Assembly (NCBI GenBank): GCA_964580465.1
Contig: CAZOKJ010000014.1
Location: 1-55,007 of the forward strand
Length of the DNA: 55,007 nt
Source: Taishania sp964580465
GTDB taxonomy: Bacteria > Bacteroidota > Bacteroidia > Flavobacteriales_D > Crocinitomicaceae
Reading direction: 5' to 3'
A program made the translations under genes and the position numbers. This document shows positions 25,603 to 34,828 of this stretch, piece after piece (position 1 is the first letter of the stretch; each line of letters starts with the position of its first letter). The notes beneath the pieces were generated by a model. That model was given only the letters and a program-made list of their open reading frames with translations. It did no database searches and was not told where the DNA came from.

Positions 25603-27297
25603 ATGAAGTGGATTATCATACTTACGGTTTTCTTTGTACCATTGGTTTCCTTTGGTCAAAAAAAGTATGAATTGTATTTTATGAACAATGATTATAAAGT
25701 TATTAAAAAATATCCGCAAACAGTTTTTAAAGATTCCATTTCACTCAAAAAATATACATATGAACTGCAACAAAGCGCTCTAAAAAAAGGTTACTTATTG
25801 GCATCTGTGGATAGTTTGAAAAAAAATGAAAACAATCAATTTCATTGCCTATTCACCATTGGAAATCAGTTTAAAAACGCATCATTAACACTACCAAAAG
25901 AAGAACAAAAATTCATCAAAAGAAAAGCAAACATCAATGAAAAACTTCTTTTAAAAGCGCCACTTACACCTAAAGAATTCAACTTATTAATGAATACCCT
26001 TCAAAATGCTTATTTAGACAATGGTTATCCTTTTATTAAAGTGCAGTTAGAAGAAGTTGAAATAAAGGAAAATAGTATCAACGCAAGCATTTCAATCGAC
26101 AAAGGACAACAGTTAAAATGGAATAAATTAATTGTAAAAGGAGATTCAAGTATTTCCAAAAAGTTTGTTGCTAGTCTTATAGGTATTAAGCCAAAAACCT
26201 TGTACAGTGAATCGGATTTTATGCGTATCACTCAGAAAATCAAACAAATTATTTTTTTTGAGGAACTAAAACCTGCTGAATTGCTATTTACACCAGAAGG
26301 CGTGGATTTATATACTTATTTAAAGTCAAAACCACTAAGTTCAGTTAACGGAATCATCGGACTACAACCCAATCCAGTAACCGGAAAACTAAACCTAACA
26401 GGTGAATTAACCTTAAAGTTGCAAAACGTGTTAAAAAGAGGTGAATTGTTGTACATCGATTGGAGAAGCATTCAAGCTAAAACACAAGCATTAAAAACAA
26501 AACTAAGCTACCCTTATCTATTTAATACCAGATTTGGGATTGATGGGAGTTTTGACCTCTACAAACGAGATACTACTTTTTTAGAAATGAAAGGCGGTGT
26601 AGGTGTTAATTATTACTTATCTGGTGGAAGTTATGTACATGTTTTTTATCAAAATAATTCATCGAATTTGCTAGGAAACACAGCTACTTCAACGATTGAT
26701 AATCTAAGAAGTGTCAAAACAAACGCATACGGTCTGTCATTTATTTACAATAAAATAGATTATTTACCAAATCCAACAAGGGGAATTCAAGTAGAAACAC
26801 AATTTTCAGCAGGAATAAGAAGTGCTAAAATTCCAGATTCAACAAAGGCAGAAAAAACAACTGTTTATAAAGCTATGATACAAATTTCAGGCTATATTCC
26901 CTTGGCAAAAAGACATGTATTAGCCTTAAAAGGAAGTTCACACTTGTATAGTGCTCCATTAATTTTTGCCAATGAGGCACACCGCTTTGGAGGATTAATC
27001 TCTCAAAGAGGTTTCAATGAGGAAGAATTGTTAGCAACAGCACAAATCACTAGTACAGTTGAATACCGTTTTTTGGTAGATAAAAATTCGTATGCATTTG
27101 CTTTTTACGATATGTCTTGGTATGAAAATAACTCCAAGAAATATTACAACGATACTCCTTTTGGATTTGGAGCAGGTTTTTCTTTTGGGACAAAAATTGG
27201 AGTTTTTTCAATTTCTTATGCGTTAGGAAAACAATTTAGTAACCCAATACGTATTAGAGATAGCAAATTCCATTTTGGTTATGTTGCATTTTTTTAA
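25603..27297 (+). CDS. Omp85/BamA-TamA-like outer-membrane protein
   Basis: Protein of 564 residues with a signal peptide (ILTVFFVPLVSFGQ). The N-terminal half has at least two POTRA-like modules (GYLLASVDSL, then NGYPFIKVQL). The C-terminal half is a 16-strand-type barrel. The segment RFGGLISQRGFNEEEL contains the RGF element of the Omp85 lid loop, and the protein ends in FHFGYVAFF with a terminal aromatic. At this length it is too short for BamA itself. It may translocate a specific partner or assist barrel assembly. No partner gene is adjacent. Confidence 0.82.
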   Translation: MKWIIILTVFFVPLVSFGQKKYELYFMNNDYKVIKKYPQTVFKDSISLKKYTYELQQSALKKGYLLASVDSLKKNENNQFHCLFTIGNQFKNASLTLPKEEQKFIKRKANINEKLLLKAPLTPKEFNLLMNTLQNAYLDNGYPFIKVQLEEVEIKENSINASISIDKGQQLKWNKLIVKGDSSISKKFVASLIGIKPKTLYSESDFMRITQKIKQIIFFEELKPAELLFTPEGVDLYTYLKSKPLSSVNGIIGLQPNPVTGKLNLTGELTLKLQNVLKRGELLYIDWRSIQAKTQALKTKLSYPYLFNTRFGIDGSFDLYKRDTTFLEMKGGVGVNYYLSGGSYVHVFYQNNSSNLLGNTATSTIDNLRSVKTNAYGLSFIYNKIDYLPNPTRGIQVETQFSAGIRSAKIPDSTKAEKTTVYKAMIQISGYIPLAKRHVLALKGSSHLYSAPLIFANEAHRFGGLISQRGFNEEELLATAQITSTVEYRFLVDKNSYAFAFYDMSWYENNSKKYYNDTPFGFGAGFSFGTKIGVFSISYALGKQFSNPIRIRDSKFHFGYVAFF

Positions 27298-27314
27298 AAA
27301 AATGTGTAATTTTG
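27284..27314 (+). promoter_or_regulatory. Promoter of the methyltransferase at 27406
   Basis: TTG at 27284-27286, a 20-bp spacer and TAATTTTG at 27307-27314 match the Bacteroidota consensus. It overlaps the end of the Omp85 gene, so the methyltransferase has its own start of transcription and a leader of about 85 nt. Confidence 0.6.
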
Positions 27315-27405
27315 CTTCTCATCCTTTTGAAATTGTATTTGTAAGGACTTCCATAACCAAGACGACTATTATTGAAGAAGAAAGCAAAACAAGAAACGCA
27401 GTCAA

Positions 27406-28284
27406 ATGGGTAAAAATCTAATAGAACATTTACATTGCATCGTTTGTAATCATGATGAACTTATACCTCTCGATAGGTATGAGAAGGCTCATTTGGTACA
27501 ATGTTTAAATTGTAATTTAGTATTTTCAGATAAACAACCCTCTCAGGAAGAAATTGATCGCATTCAACGCAAAGAAAAATGGAAAGATCATATTACACCA
27601 GAGGCAATTAAACGATACAATCATGTGTTGGATCGATTTGAACATTTTAGAAAAACAAATCGTTTGCTTGACTTAGATTGTAGTCACGGCGAATTTTTGG
27701 AAATGGCAAGAGAAAGAGGTTGGAAAGTTTATGGCACTGCTGACACTTCTGAATCCTTGAGTTTGTGTAGAAGCAAGGGGTTAGATATTTGTGAAGGTTC
27801 CTTCAATTTCAGTGATTTTGATGAAGACACGTTTGACATTGTCTGTGTAAGAAGTGTATTGGAACATGTAACCAATCCAAATGAAATACTACAAAAGATT
27901 CGATCTGTACTTCGAACTGGTGGGTTAGTGTATGCGACAACTCCTAACTACAACTCTATTCTTAGAATTCGTTTAAGAGAAAAATACAGTTTAATTTCTT
28001 TTCCTTTCAGGTTGGTTTACTACAGTAGAAAGCCTTTTAAGAGATTATTCAGAAACAACCAATTCAAAGTAATGGAAACAGAAGTTACAGGAGTTAGTTA
28101 TTCTAAAAAGAAACTTGCAAGTGCTAAAAAGCGTGTTCCTTTAACTGAAGAATCTGATTTTTTAGAATGGGAATTTGATGAAAACGATGGTTTTGTCACA
28201 CGCTTTATGAAGCGAAACTTAAATCCTTTTGTCTGCTTCTTTGGATTAGGTGACTTTTTAAAAGGTTGGTTCATCAAGCAATAA
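27406..28284 (+). CDS. SAM-dependent methyltransferase with N-terminal zinc-ribbon
   Basis: Protein of 292 residues. Residues about 10-36 contain HCIVC and QCLNC, two Cys pairs that likely bind zinc. The methyltransferase domain has RLLDLDCSHGEFLEMA (SAM motif I, with the usual GxGxG weakened to DCSHGE), FDIVCVRSVLEHVTNP and LRTGGLVYATTPN. This layout (Methyltransf_23) is common in polysaccharide and lipid biosynthesis loci. No glycosyltransferase is nearby, so the substrate is unknown. Confidence 0.83.
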   Translation: MGKNLIEHLHCIVCNHDELIPLDRYEKAHLVQCLNCNLVFSDKQPSQEEIDRIQRKEKWKDHITPEAIKRYNHVLDRFEHFRKTNRLLDLDCSHGEFLEMARERGWKVYGTADTSESLSLCRSKGLDICEGSFNFSDFDEDTFDIVCVRSVLEHVTNPNEILQKIRSVLRTGGLVYATTPNYNSILRIRLREKYSLISFPFRLVYYSRKPFKRLFRNNQFKVMETEVTGVSYSKKKLASAKKRVPLTEESDFLEWEFDENDGFVTRFMKRNLNPFVCFFGLGDFLKGWFIKQ

Positions 28285-28334
28285 TAGGATCAAGAAACTT
28301 ACAATAACAACTCCGTTAGAGTTGAACTATCAAG

Positions 28335-28370
28335 CAAAAAAAATAGGCTATCCAGATGGATAGCCTATTC
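28335..28370 (-). terminator. Intrinsic terminator of the TonB operon
   Basis: AATAGGCTATCC (28342-28353) and GGATAGCCTATT (28358-28369) form a perfect 12-bp stem with a 4-base loop. On the minus strand it is followed by a run of eight or more T residues. On the plus strand the T-run is weak, though the hairpin may also stop the convergent methyltransferase transcript. Confidence 0.9.
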
Positions 28371-28387
28371 TATTATAACTAAACTAA

Positions 28388-29257
28388 TTATTTAAGTTTG
28401 AATGAAACTGGCATGCTGTAATAACTACGCACAGATTTTCCACCGATTTTACCAGGTTTCCAACGAGGCATACTCTTAATCACACGTACAGCTTCTTTGT
28501 CACATTCTGGACAGTTAGGAACACCTTTCTGAACAGTAACGTTTCCAATAGAACCGTCCTTCTCAACAACGAAACGAACGTTAGCTTTTCCTTCAATACC
28601 AGCTTGAACTGCCATTTCAGGATACTTCATGTTTTGGCCAAAATATTTCATCATTTCAGCATAACCACCAGGGAATTCAGCTTCTTCCTCAACGAATGTT
28701 TCGATTTTTTCTGGTTCCTTCGGTGTAACAATTGTTGGTTGTTTAATCTCAGGCTCCTTGAATGTTTCCTCCACATCCTTGATATCTTGATTACCCGCTT
28801 TTGTATCCTTCACGTCTTCTTGTGTATTCAAACGTGTTTCAACAACTTCGTCAGTAATCACGAACTCTCTAAAGTCTAACTGTTTTTCTAACTCAACAGG
28901 TGGTTCTTCAGGAATTTCCTCTTCGATAATTTCCTCTTCTTGTTCATCTGGCATATCAAATTCTGCTTGGAACTCATTGTAAGCCACCTCAGTTTCCTCT
29001 TCAGGAAGAGATTTAACAAACAAATACGCTCCATAAGCAATACCAATAGCCGCAACTAGACCAAGAATAACGAAAATAATCGTTCTGTCATAATTTTTAC
29101 GGATTTCATACGCTCCGTACTCCTTATTTCTATCAGCAAAAACTATTTCGTTACGAGAGGCAGACGTTACTTGTTGCCAACTTCTCGATGTAAAATAATC
29201 ATACAATGAAACAATTAATACGAGTGCAGCGATCACTATTACTACTGTAGTACTCAT
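28388..29257 (-). CDS. tonB: Energy transducer TonB
   Basis: Protein of 289 residues that couples the proton-motive force to outer-membrane receptors. One membrane helix lies at about residues 47-69. A long acidic/proline-containing linker (EEEIIEEEIPEEPPVE) spans the periplasm. The C-terminal TonB domain is clear (NMKYPEMAVQAGIEGKANVR, ending in YYSMPVSFKLK), with the YP motif. It is the last gene of exbB-exbD-exbD-tonB, 2 bases after the second exbD. Confidence 0.95.
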   Translation of the reverse strand: MSTTVVIVIAALVLIVSLYDYFTSRSWQQVTSASRNEIVFADRNKEYGAYEIRKNYDRTIIFVILGLVAAIGIAYGAYLFVKSLPEEETEVAYNEFQAEFDMPDEQEEEIIEEEIPEEPPVELEKQLDFREFVITDEVVETRLNTQEDVKDTKAGNQDIKDVEETFKEPEIKQPTIVTPKEPEKIETFVEEEAEFPGGYAEMMKYFGQNMKYPEMAVQAGIEGKANVRFVVEKDGSIGNVTVQKGVPNCPECDKEAVRVIKSMPRWKPGKIGGKSVRSYYSMPVSFKLK

Positions 29258-29259
29258 AA

Positions 29260-29907
29260 TTAATCTTTTTTAGTTTTTGCTCTTACTAATTCCAACTCAG
29301 GACCATTGATATCAGAAGGTAAGAACGCTCCAATTTCAGCAATTCTCAACTCATCAATCATGTCGATAAAGTTTCTGCACTTAGCCAAATCATCCGTTTT
29401 AACAAGAACTTTAAGAGCTTGTGGATCTCCTTTGTGTTCTTTCAACAAACGCGTATAAGTCGTATCAGCAATTGATTTATCTTTTAATTGCTTGTCCAAC
29501 CCAGCTTTTTGCTCAAGTACATATCTGTTTTTATCGGTCAATAATTTTCTAACGCCATCAGGAGAAAAAGTTGTTTCTTGCAATTCAGTTGCAGGTTTTC
29601 CATCTTTATTCCCTGGAGCATAGAACTGATTTTCGTAATAGAACACACGGTCATTAGAAAGCAAGAAAGTAATTGCATTGTTTACTTTCGGCCTGTCGTC
29701 CGTTTGATCTTTTGGTTTATCTTCTTTTGGTGGGTAAGCCAGAGTCATAATTTTCGGCTTACTAAACGTTGACGTCATTACGAAGAACGTCAAGAGTAGG
29801 AAACCTAAGTCAACCATTGGAGTCATATCCACTGTAGGAATACCTCTCTTTGGTCTTCTTTTACCTCCTTTAGCGCTTTGGCCACCTGTATCTTGTATTT
29901 GTGCCAT
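29260..29907 (-). CDS. exbD: ExbD/TolR-type biopolymer transport protein, second copy
   Basis: Inner-membrane protein of 215 residues. A basic N-terminal tail (KGGKRRPKRG) precedes VDMTPMVDLGFLLLTFFVMTS, the single helix bearing the conserved Asp that carries protons. The rest is periplasmic. It is 1 base from the first exbD gene and 2 from tonB. Paired exbD genes are usual in Bacteroidota, so the complex is probably a mixed ExbD assembly around the ExbB pentamer. Confidence 0.93.
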   Translation of the reverse strand: MAQIQDTGGQSAKGGKRRPKRGIPTVDMTPMVDLGFLLLTFFVMTSTFSKPKIMTLAYPPKEDKPKDQTDDRPKVNNAITFLLSNDRVFYYENQFYAPGNKDGKPATELQETTFSPDGVRKLLTDKNRYVLEQKAGLDKQLKDKSIADTTYTRLLKEHKGDPQALKVLVKTDDLAKCRNFIDMIDELRIAEIGAFLPSDINGPELELVRAKTKKD

Positions 29908-29908
29908 A

Positions 29909-30595
29909 TTATTCGTGCGTTTTTCTTGGGTCCGCCTTCAAAGACGTGATGAAACTTAAATTATTTTCTTTCAAATCTCTAAACGTTTCCACTACTCTTT
30001 TCGCATAGATATACTCTGCGTTTCCGTCAACTTTCAATACAAATTTTGGTTTAAAATCCGACACGTTAACATCGAAACCTTTTTGTCTCGCTGTTAAATA
30101 TTCAGACTCACCAAATGCAAGCAACTCAGTTCTGCCTGCTGCAATCCAGTCTTTTAACTGATTATTCGTCGAGTCAGTAGGAACCCCCATTGACTTTTCG
30201 ATTATTTGTCCACGTTCGTGTTCATTCATATCTAAAAATGCTGGTAATTGAGAAATCCCAACACCAATATCAGACAACTTAACGAACTCATTAACTTGTG
30301 CAGTTGTAAAGTTTACTTTGTACTTTTCAGACATACGCATAAGCATATTTTGTTTCGTCTCTTCTTTACCTGCTATACCATAGAATACACGGCCATTTTT
30401 ATCCACTGTTACACGCACCAACATTGAGTTTGGAATCACGTTTTCAGCGATACTGGCAGGAACATCTACCGGAACAATTTCATCAGTACGGAAATTAGCG
30501 GAAAGCATAAAGAAAGTCACTAGCAAGAATGCCAAGTCCACCATCGGTGTCATGTCAATCCCTGGAGCGCTTTTTGGTTTACTAACTTTCGCCAT
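29909..30595 (-). CDS. exbD: ExbD/TolR-type biopolymer transport protein, first copy
   Basis: Protein of 228 residues. Its single N-terminal helix IDMTPMVDLAFLLVTFFMLS holds the conserved proton-path Asp. The periplasmic region is longer than in Proteobacterial ExbD, and a segment VGISQLPAFLDMNEHERGQ is specific to this copy. It overlaps neither neighbour but is only 33 bases from exbB, within one operon. Confidence 0.93.
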   Translation of the reverse strand: MAKVSKPKSAPGIDMTPMVDLAFLLVTFFMLSANFRTDEIVPVDVPASIAENVIPNSMLVRVTVDKNGRVFYGIAGKEETKQNMLMRMSEKYKVNFTTAQVNEFVKLSDIGVGISQLPAFLDMNEHERGQIIEKSMGVPTDSTNNQLKDWIAAGRTELLAFGESEYLTARQKGFDVNVSDFKPKFVLKVDGNAEYIYAKRVVETFRDLKENNLSFITSLKADPRKTHE

Positions 30596-30628
30596 TTTCG
30601 TTTTTATTTAATTAAATGTGTGTTCGAA

Positions 30629-31432
30629 TTATTTTGCAGATTTTGCGAAGTCTTGTACAATTGTAAAGCTTGCTTCGTCCATGCTGTGTGTCATTTGGTC
30701 AACTTTCGTAGAGAATAAGTTGTAGAAAATGATCGCAATAGTCGAACCTGTAATACCAAGTGCAGTATTAATCAAGGCTTCAGAAATACCCGCTGATAAT
30801 TGCGCTGTATCTGGAGCTCCTTGTGCCATCGCACCAAATGATTTAATCATCCCCAATACCGTACCAATCAAACCTACTAATACCGAAATAGATGCAATAG
30901 TTGATAAAACTGGTAAGTTTTTAGACATCATTGGCAATTCTAATGCTGTTGCATCTTCCAATTCTTTCTTAACAGCTTCAATTTTTTGATCTTTTGTCAT
31001 TGAACTATCGTTTTGAGTAGCTTCATACTTCTCTAAACCAGCAGCAACAACATTCGCTAATGAACCTTTTTGAGCTTCACATGCTTCTTTAGCTCCTTGA
31101 ATATCACCAGCAGCTAATAATTCTTTGATGTTAGCAACAAATTTATCCAAGTTTCCTTTTCCTTTGATTTTTCCTAAGTTAACGAAACGCTCTACTGAAT
31201 AAATAATTGAAATCATTACGATTGACATCAAAATTGGTACAATGAAACCTCCTTTGTAAACAATACCAAAATAGTTTCCTTGAATCGGCTCATTTTCAGG
31301 GTTATTATCCACGAAGTTTGATGGATTACCGAAAATAAAGTTATACACTAAAATACCAATTACTAAAGCAATTACAATCGTAATCGCGCCCACTAGTGCA
31401 GAGAATCCTCCCGCTGTTTTTTTACTACTCAT
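30629..31432 (-). CDS. exbB: ExbB/TolQ/MotA-type proton channel
   Basis: Inner-membrane protein of 267 residues. An extra N-terminal helix (ALVGAITIVIALVIGILVYN) precedes the three canonical ones. The MotA_ExbB domain covers about residues 100-260, with LSTIASISVLVGLIGTVLGMI and ISEALINTALGI as the core channel segments. It heads the TonB operon. A TAAGTTTG box on the minus strand at 31471-31478 is its probable -7 element. A TTG lies upstream at a slightly long spacing of 22 bp. Confidence 0.95.
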   Translation of the reverse strand: MSSKKTAGGFSALVGAITIVIALVIGILVYNFIFGNPSNFVDNNPENEPIQGNYFGIVYKGGFIVPILMSIVMISIIYSVERFVNLGKIKGKGNLDKFVANIKELLAAGDIQGAKEACEAQKGSLANVVAAGLEKYEATQNDSSMTKDQKIEAVKKELEDATALELPMMSKNLPVLSTIASISVLVGLIGTVLGMIKSFGAMAQGAPDTAQLSAGISEALINTALGITGSTIAIIFYNLFSTKVDQMTHSMDEASFTIVQDFAKSAK

Positions 31433-31594
31433 AATTTAATTTTTAAGTTCTTAAACATTAGTTAATCTCGCAAACTTAATAAAAGGAATTGAAATATGCA
31501 CAATCAAATTAAAAAGTTCGCATTTTTTTTTATTAAACGGTCGTTTTATTTATGTTAACTGTCTGTTTTATTGAATGAAATGGTTTTTATTTTT

Positions 31595-32458
31595 CTAAAT
31601 TCTATCTAAAACATAAATAATTAATGCATCCATTTCTTGTTCATAGCCTTCTGAAAACTGATTCTTTAGTCGATTTGCAATGCCTAAACAAATGGTTGTA
31701 CTCTTGTGATTTAACAAACGTGACAAGGAAAAAAGTGCCGAACTTTCCATTTCAAAATTTATAATGCGAGACGCTCCTTTTCGATAAGTGGTTAATCGCT
31801 CGTTGAGATGTACTGTTTTTGTTCGTGCAATTAACATGCGTCCTTGTGGTCCATAAAATCCACTGCTGGTAACTGTTATTCCTTTAAAAACATCAGGGGT
31901 ATCTAATCGGCTCGTTAATTCTTGATTGGATGTTATATAATAAGGTATGACACGCTCTGGCAATTGAATGTGTTGGTTGATGGCTGCAGCACTATGCTCC
32001 TCTTCTGCTGTATAAGGTATTTCATAAAAATGTGCAACATTGTCCAAACCCAAAGCTGCTTTGCTCAATAAATAAGCGTGAACAGGAATATCTTCTTGCA
32101 AAATCCCACACGTTCCAATGCGAACCATCGTTAATTCAGTGTGCTGTTCCTTCATTGTTCGTTGCTTTAAATCTATATTTACAAGGGCATCTAATTCATT
32201 GATGACAATATCAATGTTATCCGTTCCTATTCCTGTAGAAATAGCTGAAATTCGTTTCCCTTTATAAATTCCTGTATGCACAACAAATTCTCTATGTTGT
32301 GAACGATGCTCAACCTCATCAAAAAAGGCACTTATTTTTGCTACCCGGTCTTGGTCACCAACCAACAAAATAGTCGTTGCAATTTGTTCTGGGTACACTC
32401 CCAAATGGTAAACACGTCCCAATTTATCTAAAACCAATTCTGATGCTTGCAAACTCAT
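31595..32458 (-). CDS. Nucleoside phosphorylase, uridine-phosphorylase-like
   Basis: Cytosolic enzyme of 287 residues of the PNP/UDP phosphorylase family, cleaving a nucleoside with phosphate to base and pentose-1-phosphate. Seen: LLVGDQDRVAKI at the N-terminal phosphate site, STGIGTDN, MVRIGTCG and INFEMESSALF, the last with the Met-Glu that contacts the ribose. The overall length is above that of E. coli Udp, as is usual in Bacteroidota. Uridine is the likely substrate, but this cannot be settled by sight. Confidence 0.88.
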   Translation of the reverse strand: MSLQASELVLDKLGRVYHLGVYPEQIATTILLVGDQDRVAKISAFFDEVEHRSQHREFVVHTGIYKGKRISAISTGIGTDNIDIVINELDALVNIDLKQRTMKEQHTELTMVRIGTCGILQEDIPVHAYLLSKAALGLDNVAHFYEIPYTAEEEHSAAAINQHIQLPERVIPYYITSNQELTSRLDTPDVFKGITVTSSGFYGPQGRMLIARTKTVHLNERLTTYRKGASRIINFEMESSALFSLSRLLNHKSTTICLGIANRLKNQFSEGYEQEMDALIIYVLDRI

Positions 32459-32556
32459 TGTAATTTATTTTAATTGTTTTAAAAGTACATATTTTTAGAT
32501 TAAATGTGAACGTTATTTGAAAATTGTTTGTAGATTTAGTTTTTCAAAACAATCTC

Positions 32557-32904
32557 ATGAGAACAACTTTAGCCATTTTTATCGGTTTCTTATTAACATT
32601 TTCTTGCTCTGCTCAATTAATGGAGGGAGAATTAAAAGATAGTAAGCGCAATTTATTAGAGCCTTTTGAATTTCAAATGAAAGAAACAACAACCGGAGCT
32701 TTGTACTACCGCATTGCTGTCGATCGAACAGGAAAAGTAACCTCAGCTCAACTTTTAACAGATCGTTCAACGCCAATTTCGACGCCACTTCAAGTTAGAG
32801 CAAGAAGCTATGCTTTAAGTGTGAAATTTGAAGCTGGAACTTTTTACCCAGCATTCCATTCAGGGGTTATAAAGATTAATTTGCTTAAAAAAGTAGTTGA
32901 ATAA
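32557..32904 (+). CDS. Small secreted protein resembling a TonB C-terminal domain
   Basis: Protein of 115 residues with a signal peptide (TTLAIFIGFLLTFSCSAQ; the Cys could make it a lipoprotein). The mature part GALYYRIAVDRTGKVTSAQL followed by RSYALSVKFEAG resembles the beta-alpha-beta pattern of TonB C-terminal domains without the membrane helix and linker. ATG 32557 is preferred over the TTG at 32524, because TAGATTTA near 32531 looks like a -7 box. Function unknown; divergent from the phosphorylase gene. Confidence 0.65.
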   Translation: MRTTLAIFIGFLLTFSCSAQLMEGELKDSKRNLLEPFEFQMKETTTGALYYRIAVDRTGKVTSAQLLTDRSTPISTPLQVRARSYALSVKFEAGTFYPAFHSGVIKINLLKKVVE

Positions 32905-32909
32905 ACAAG

Positions 32910-34247
32910 TTAAATACTCATTCTTATTCTATACTCTTTGGGATATAGGTTATTGAAACGATTACCGATGTTTTTAATCCAACCTATTGGCTCTTGGTGG
33001 TACGTCATTTGAACAAATCCATTTGGTGAGGCTGTTGGCAAAATGAAAGTTTCTCCTTTCAAATAATGCAGTGCCTGTTGTTCATCTAACTCAATGCTTG
33101 GGTATTCTTTTCGAAGCGAAGGACACATCAATAAGTCGTGATCTGGAATCAATCCTTTTCGTGCAAACTCTCCTATCGTTACACCCCATTTAACAAGGTG
33201 CAATTTATCTTGAACAAGTAAAAACACTTGCTTCCAATTAGAAGGAATGGCTAAAATACGCTCATTCCATTGGTAAAAAAGATACCCCTCTGTATGGCAC
33301 CAATCAGTTAAGAATTGTGTGTCTTTTAATAGAGTCAATCCTTTACCTGCCCGTTTGCTTAAGCTTATTTTACTTGTTTTCCCGCTTATTTTTCTAACAA
33401 CAGCAATAAAAAACCCTTCTGTTTCGGTCATTCCAGGCATACCATATATACCTACTCCATTTCTGCCTTGTTTAAACTGATAAGGAGCATTTATTGGTAA
33501 GTATTCAGCGTCAAAATTTTCACACAACCATTGGATATTCTCCTCGTTTTCCTTTTCATTAAAAGTACACGTAGAATAAATCAAGTACCCTCCTTCTTTA
33601 ACGCTTCCCCAAATGTCACCGAGGATACGTTTTTGTCTTGCTGCGCAAAGATTAACACTTTCAAGCGACCATTCAGCACGAGCCTGCTCGTCTTTTCGGA
33701 ACATTCCTTCACCTGAGCAAGGTGCATCTACCACAATTGCATCAAAGAAATAAGGTAAACGTTCAAAATCAGATGGATCATTATTGGCAACGATAACATG
33801 CGAACTTCCCCACTTGCTCATGTTATCACGTAAAATTTTTGCACGCTGATTGATAACCTCATTTGCTACAAGCAAACCTTTTTCCTCTAAATAACTTGCC
33901 AATAGAGTGCTTTTTCCACCAGGAGCAGCACTTAAATCTAATACAACTGATTGCTTATCTAACTCAATGCTCTTAATCACATAGTCTAGCAACATTGACC
34001 CTGCTTCTTGCGGATAATAGCTTCCTGCATGGAACAATGGGTCTTTTGTAAACGAAGGTCGCTCTTTTAAAAACACTGCATCTTTACACCATTCAATAGA
34101 GCGCTCTTCTGGAAAGTGAAACGATTGCTTAAAAGGATTTTTACGAATTGAAACAGGTGAACTTGTTGACAAAGCATCTAATAAACTTATTTCTAAGAAA
34201 GGGTCATTCGTTACATTGTCAATAAAATCCTTTGGCAATTGTTGCAT
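32910..34247 (-). CDS. RsmF/RsmB-type RNA cytosine-C5 methyltransferase
   Basis: Protein of 445 residues, predicted to methylate C5 of an rRNA cytosine. The SAM site is LDLSAAPGGKSTLL, and the two catalytic cysteines are in VDAPCSGEGMF (motif IV) and YSTCTFN (motif VI). After the catalytic domain comes a C-terminal region ending in GWIKNIGNRFNNLYPKEYRI, typical of RsmF (YebU) rather than RsmB. The thioesterase gene lies 14 bases upstream on the same strand, so both may be co-transcribed. Confidence 0.92.
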   Translation of the reverse strand: MQQLPKDFIDNVTNDPFLEISLLDALSTSSPVSIRKNPFKQSFHFPEERSIEWCKDAVFLKERPSFTKDPLFHAGSYYPQEAGSMLLDYVIKSIELDKQSVVLDLSAAPGGKSTLLASYLEEKGLLVANEVINQRAKILRDNMSKWGSSHVIVANNDPSDFERLPYFFDAIVVDAPCSGEGMFRKDEQARAEWSLESVNLCAARQKRILGDIWGSVKEGGYLIYSTCTFNEKENEENIQWLCENFDAEYLPINAPYQFKQGRNGVGIYGMPGMTETEGFFIAVVRKISGKTSKISLSKRAGKGLTLLKDTQFLTDWCHTEGYLFYQWNERILAIPSNWKQVFLLVQDKLHLVKWGVTIGEFARKGLIPDHDLLMCPSLRKEYPSIELDEQQALHYLKGETFILPTASPNGFVQMTYHQEPIGWIKNIGNRFNNLYPKEYRIRMSI

Positions 34248-34261
34248 AAAATGATGATTAG

Positions 34262-34693
34262 TTAAAAAACCTTAGTAAAAGGATATTGGTTAAACGTACC
34301 GCTAGCAGTTGCAATTAATTCGTTGTTTTGATTAAAAAAATCAGCTTCCACAAAAATAATCTTTTTACCAACTTGTCGAACACGAGGAATACCAGTAATT
34401 GTATCACCTAACAAAGCAGGTTTTAAGTAGTTGATTTTAAACTCAACAGTTGACACTAGGTTTCCATTTTTATGAGAAATTGCCAACGCTGCCAAACCTA
34501 AAGTTGAATCTGCCAACGTTGCAAGCACGCCTCCATGAGCTGCTTTTGGTGTTGCTAAATGTTTTTGACCAATCGTAATGCGGTTCACAACCGTATCATC
34601 TGGAAGAAATTCATACTCTAAATCAATTTCTCTTCCATATTGATTGCTCATTCTGTATAAGTCAATAATTGAAACGTCGAACATTTGTTGCAT
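34262..34693 (-). CDS. PaaI-type hotdog thioesterase
   Basis: Protein of 143 residues. Hotdog fold with AAHGGVLATLADSTLGLAALA holding the conserved HGG, and VEFKINYLKPALLGDTI, the second core strand region. PaaI-family enzymes hydrolyse acyl- or aryl-CoA thioesters. The particular CoA ester cannot be read from the sequence. First gene of a probable two-gene unit with the RNA methyltransferase. Confidence 0.85.
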   Translation of the reverse strand: MQQMFDVSIIDLYRMSNQYGREIDLEYEFLPDDTVVNRITIGQKHLATPKAAHGGVLATLADSTLGLAALAISHKNGNLVSTVEFKINYLKPALLGDTITGIPRVRQVGKKIIFVEADFFNQNNELIATASGTFNQYPFTKVF

Positions 34694-34828
34694 TTTATCT
34701 ATGATAACTAAATTTCACTTTGTTAATTCGCAAAAATAGTGTAAAAAACGCATTTCACCTCCCTATAAAGCGAAGAATTCGTCAAAAGCATAGAATTAGG
34801 GGCTGATTGAAGATCAATTGCATTAACA

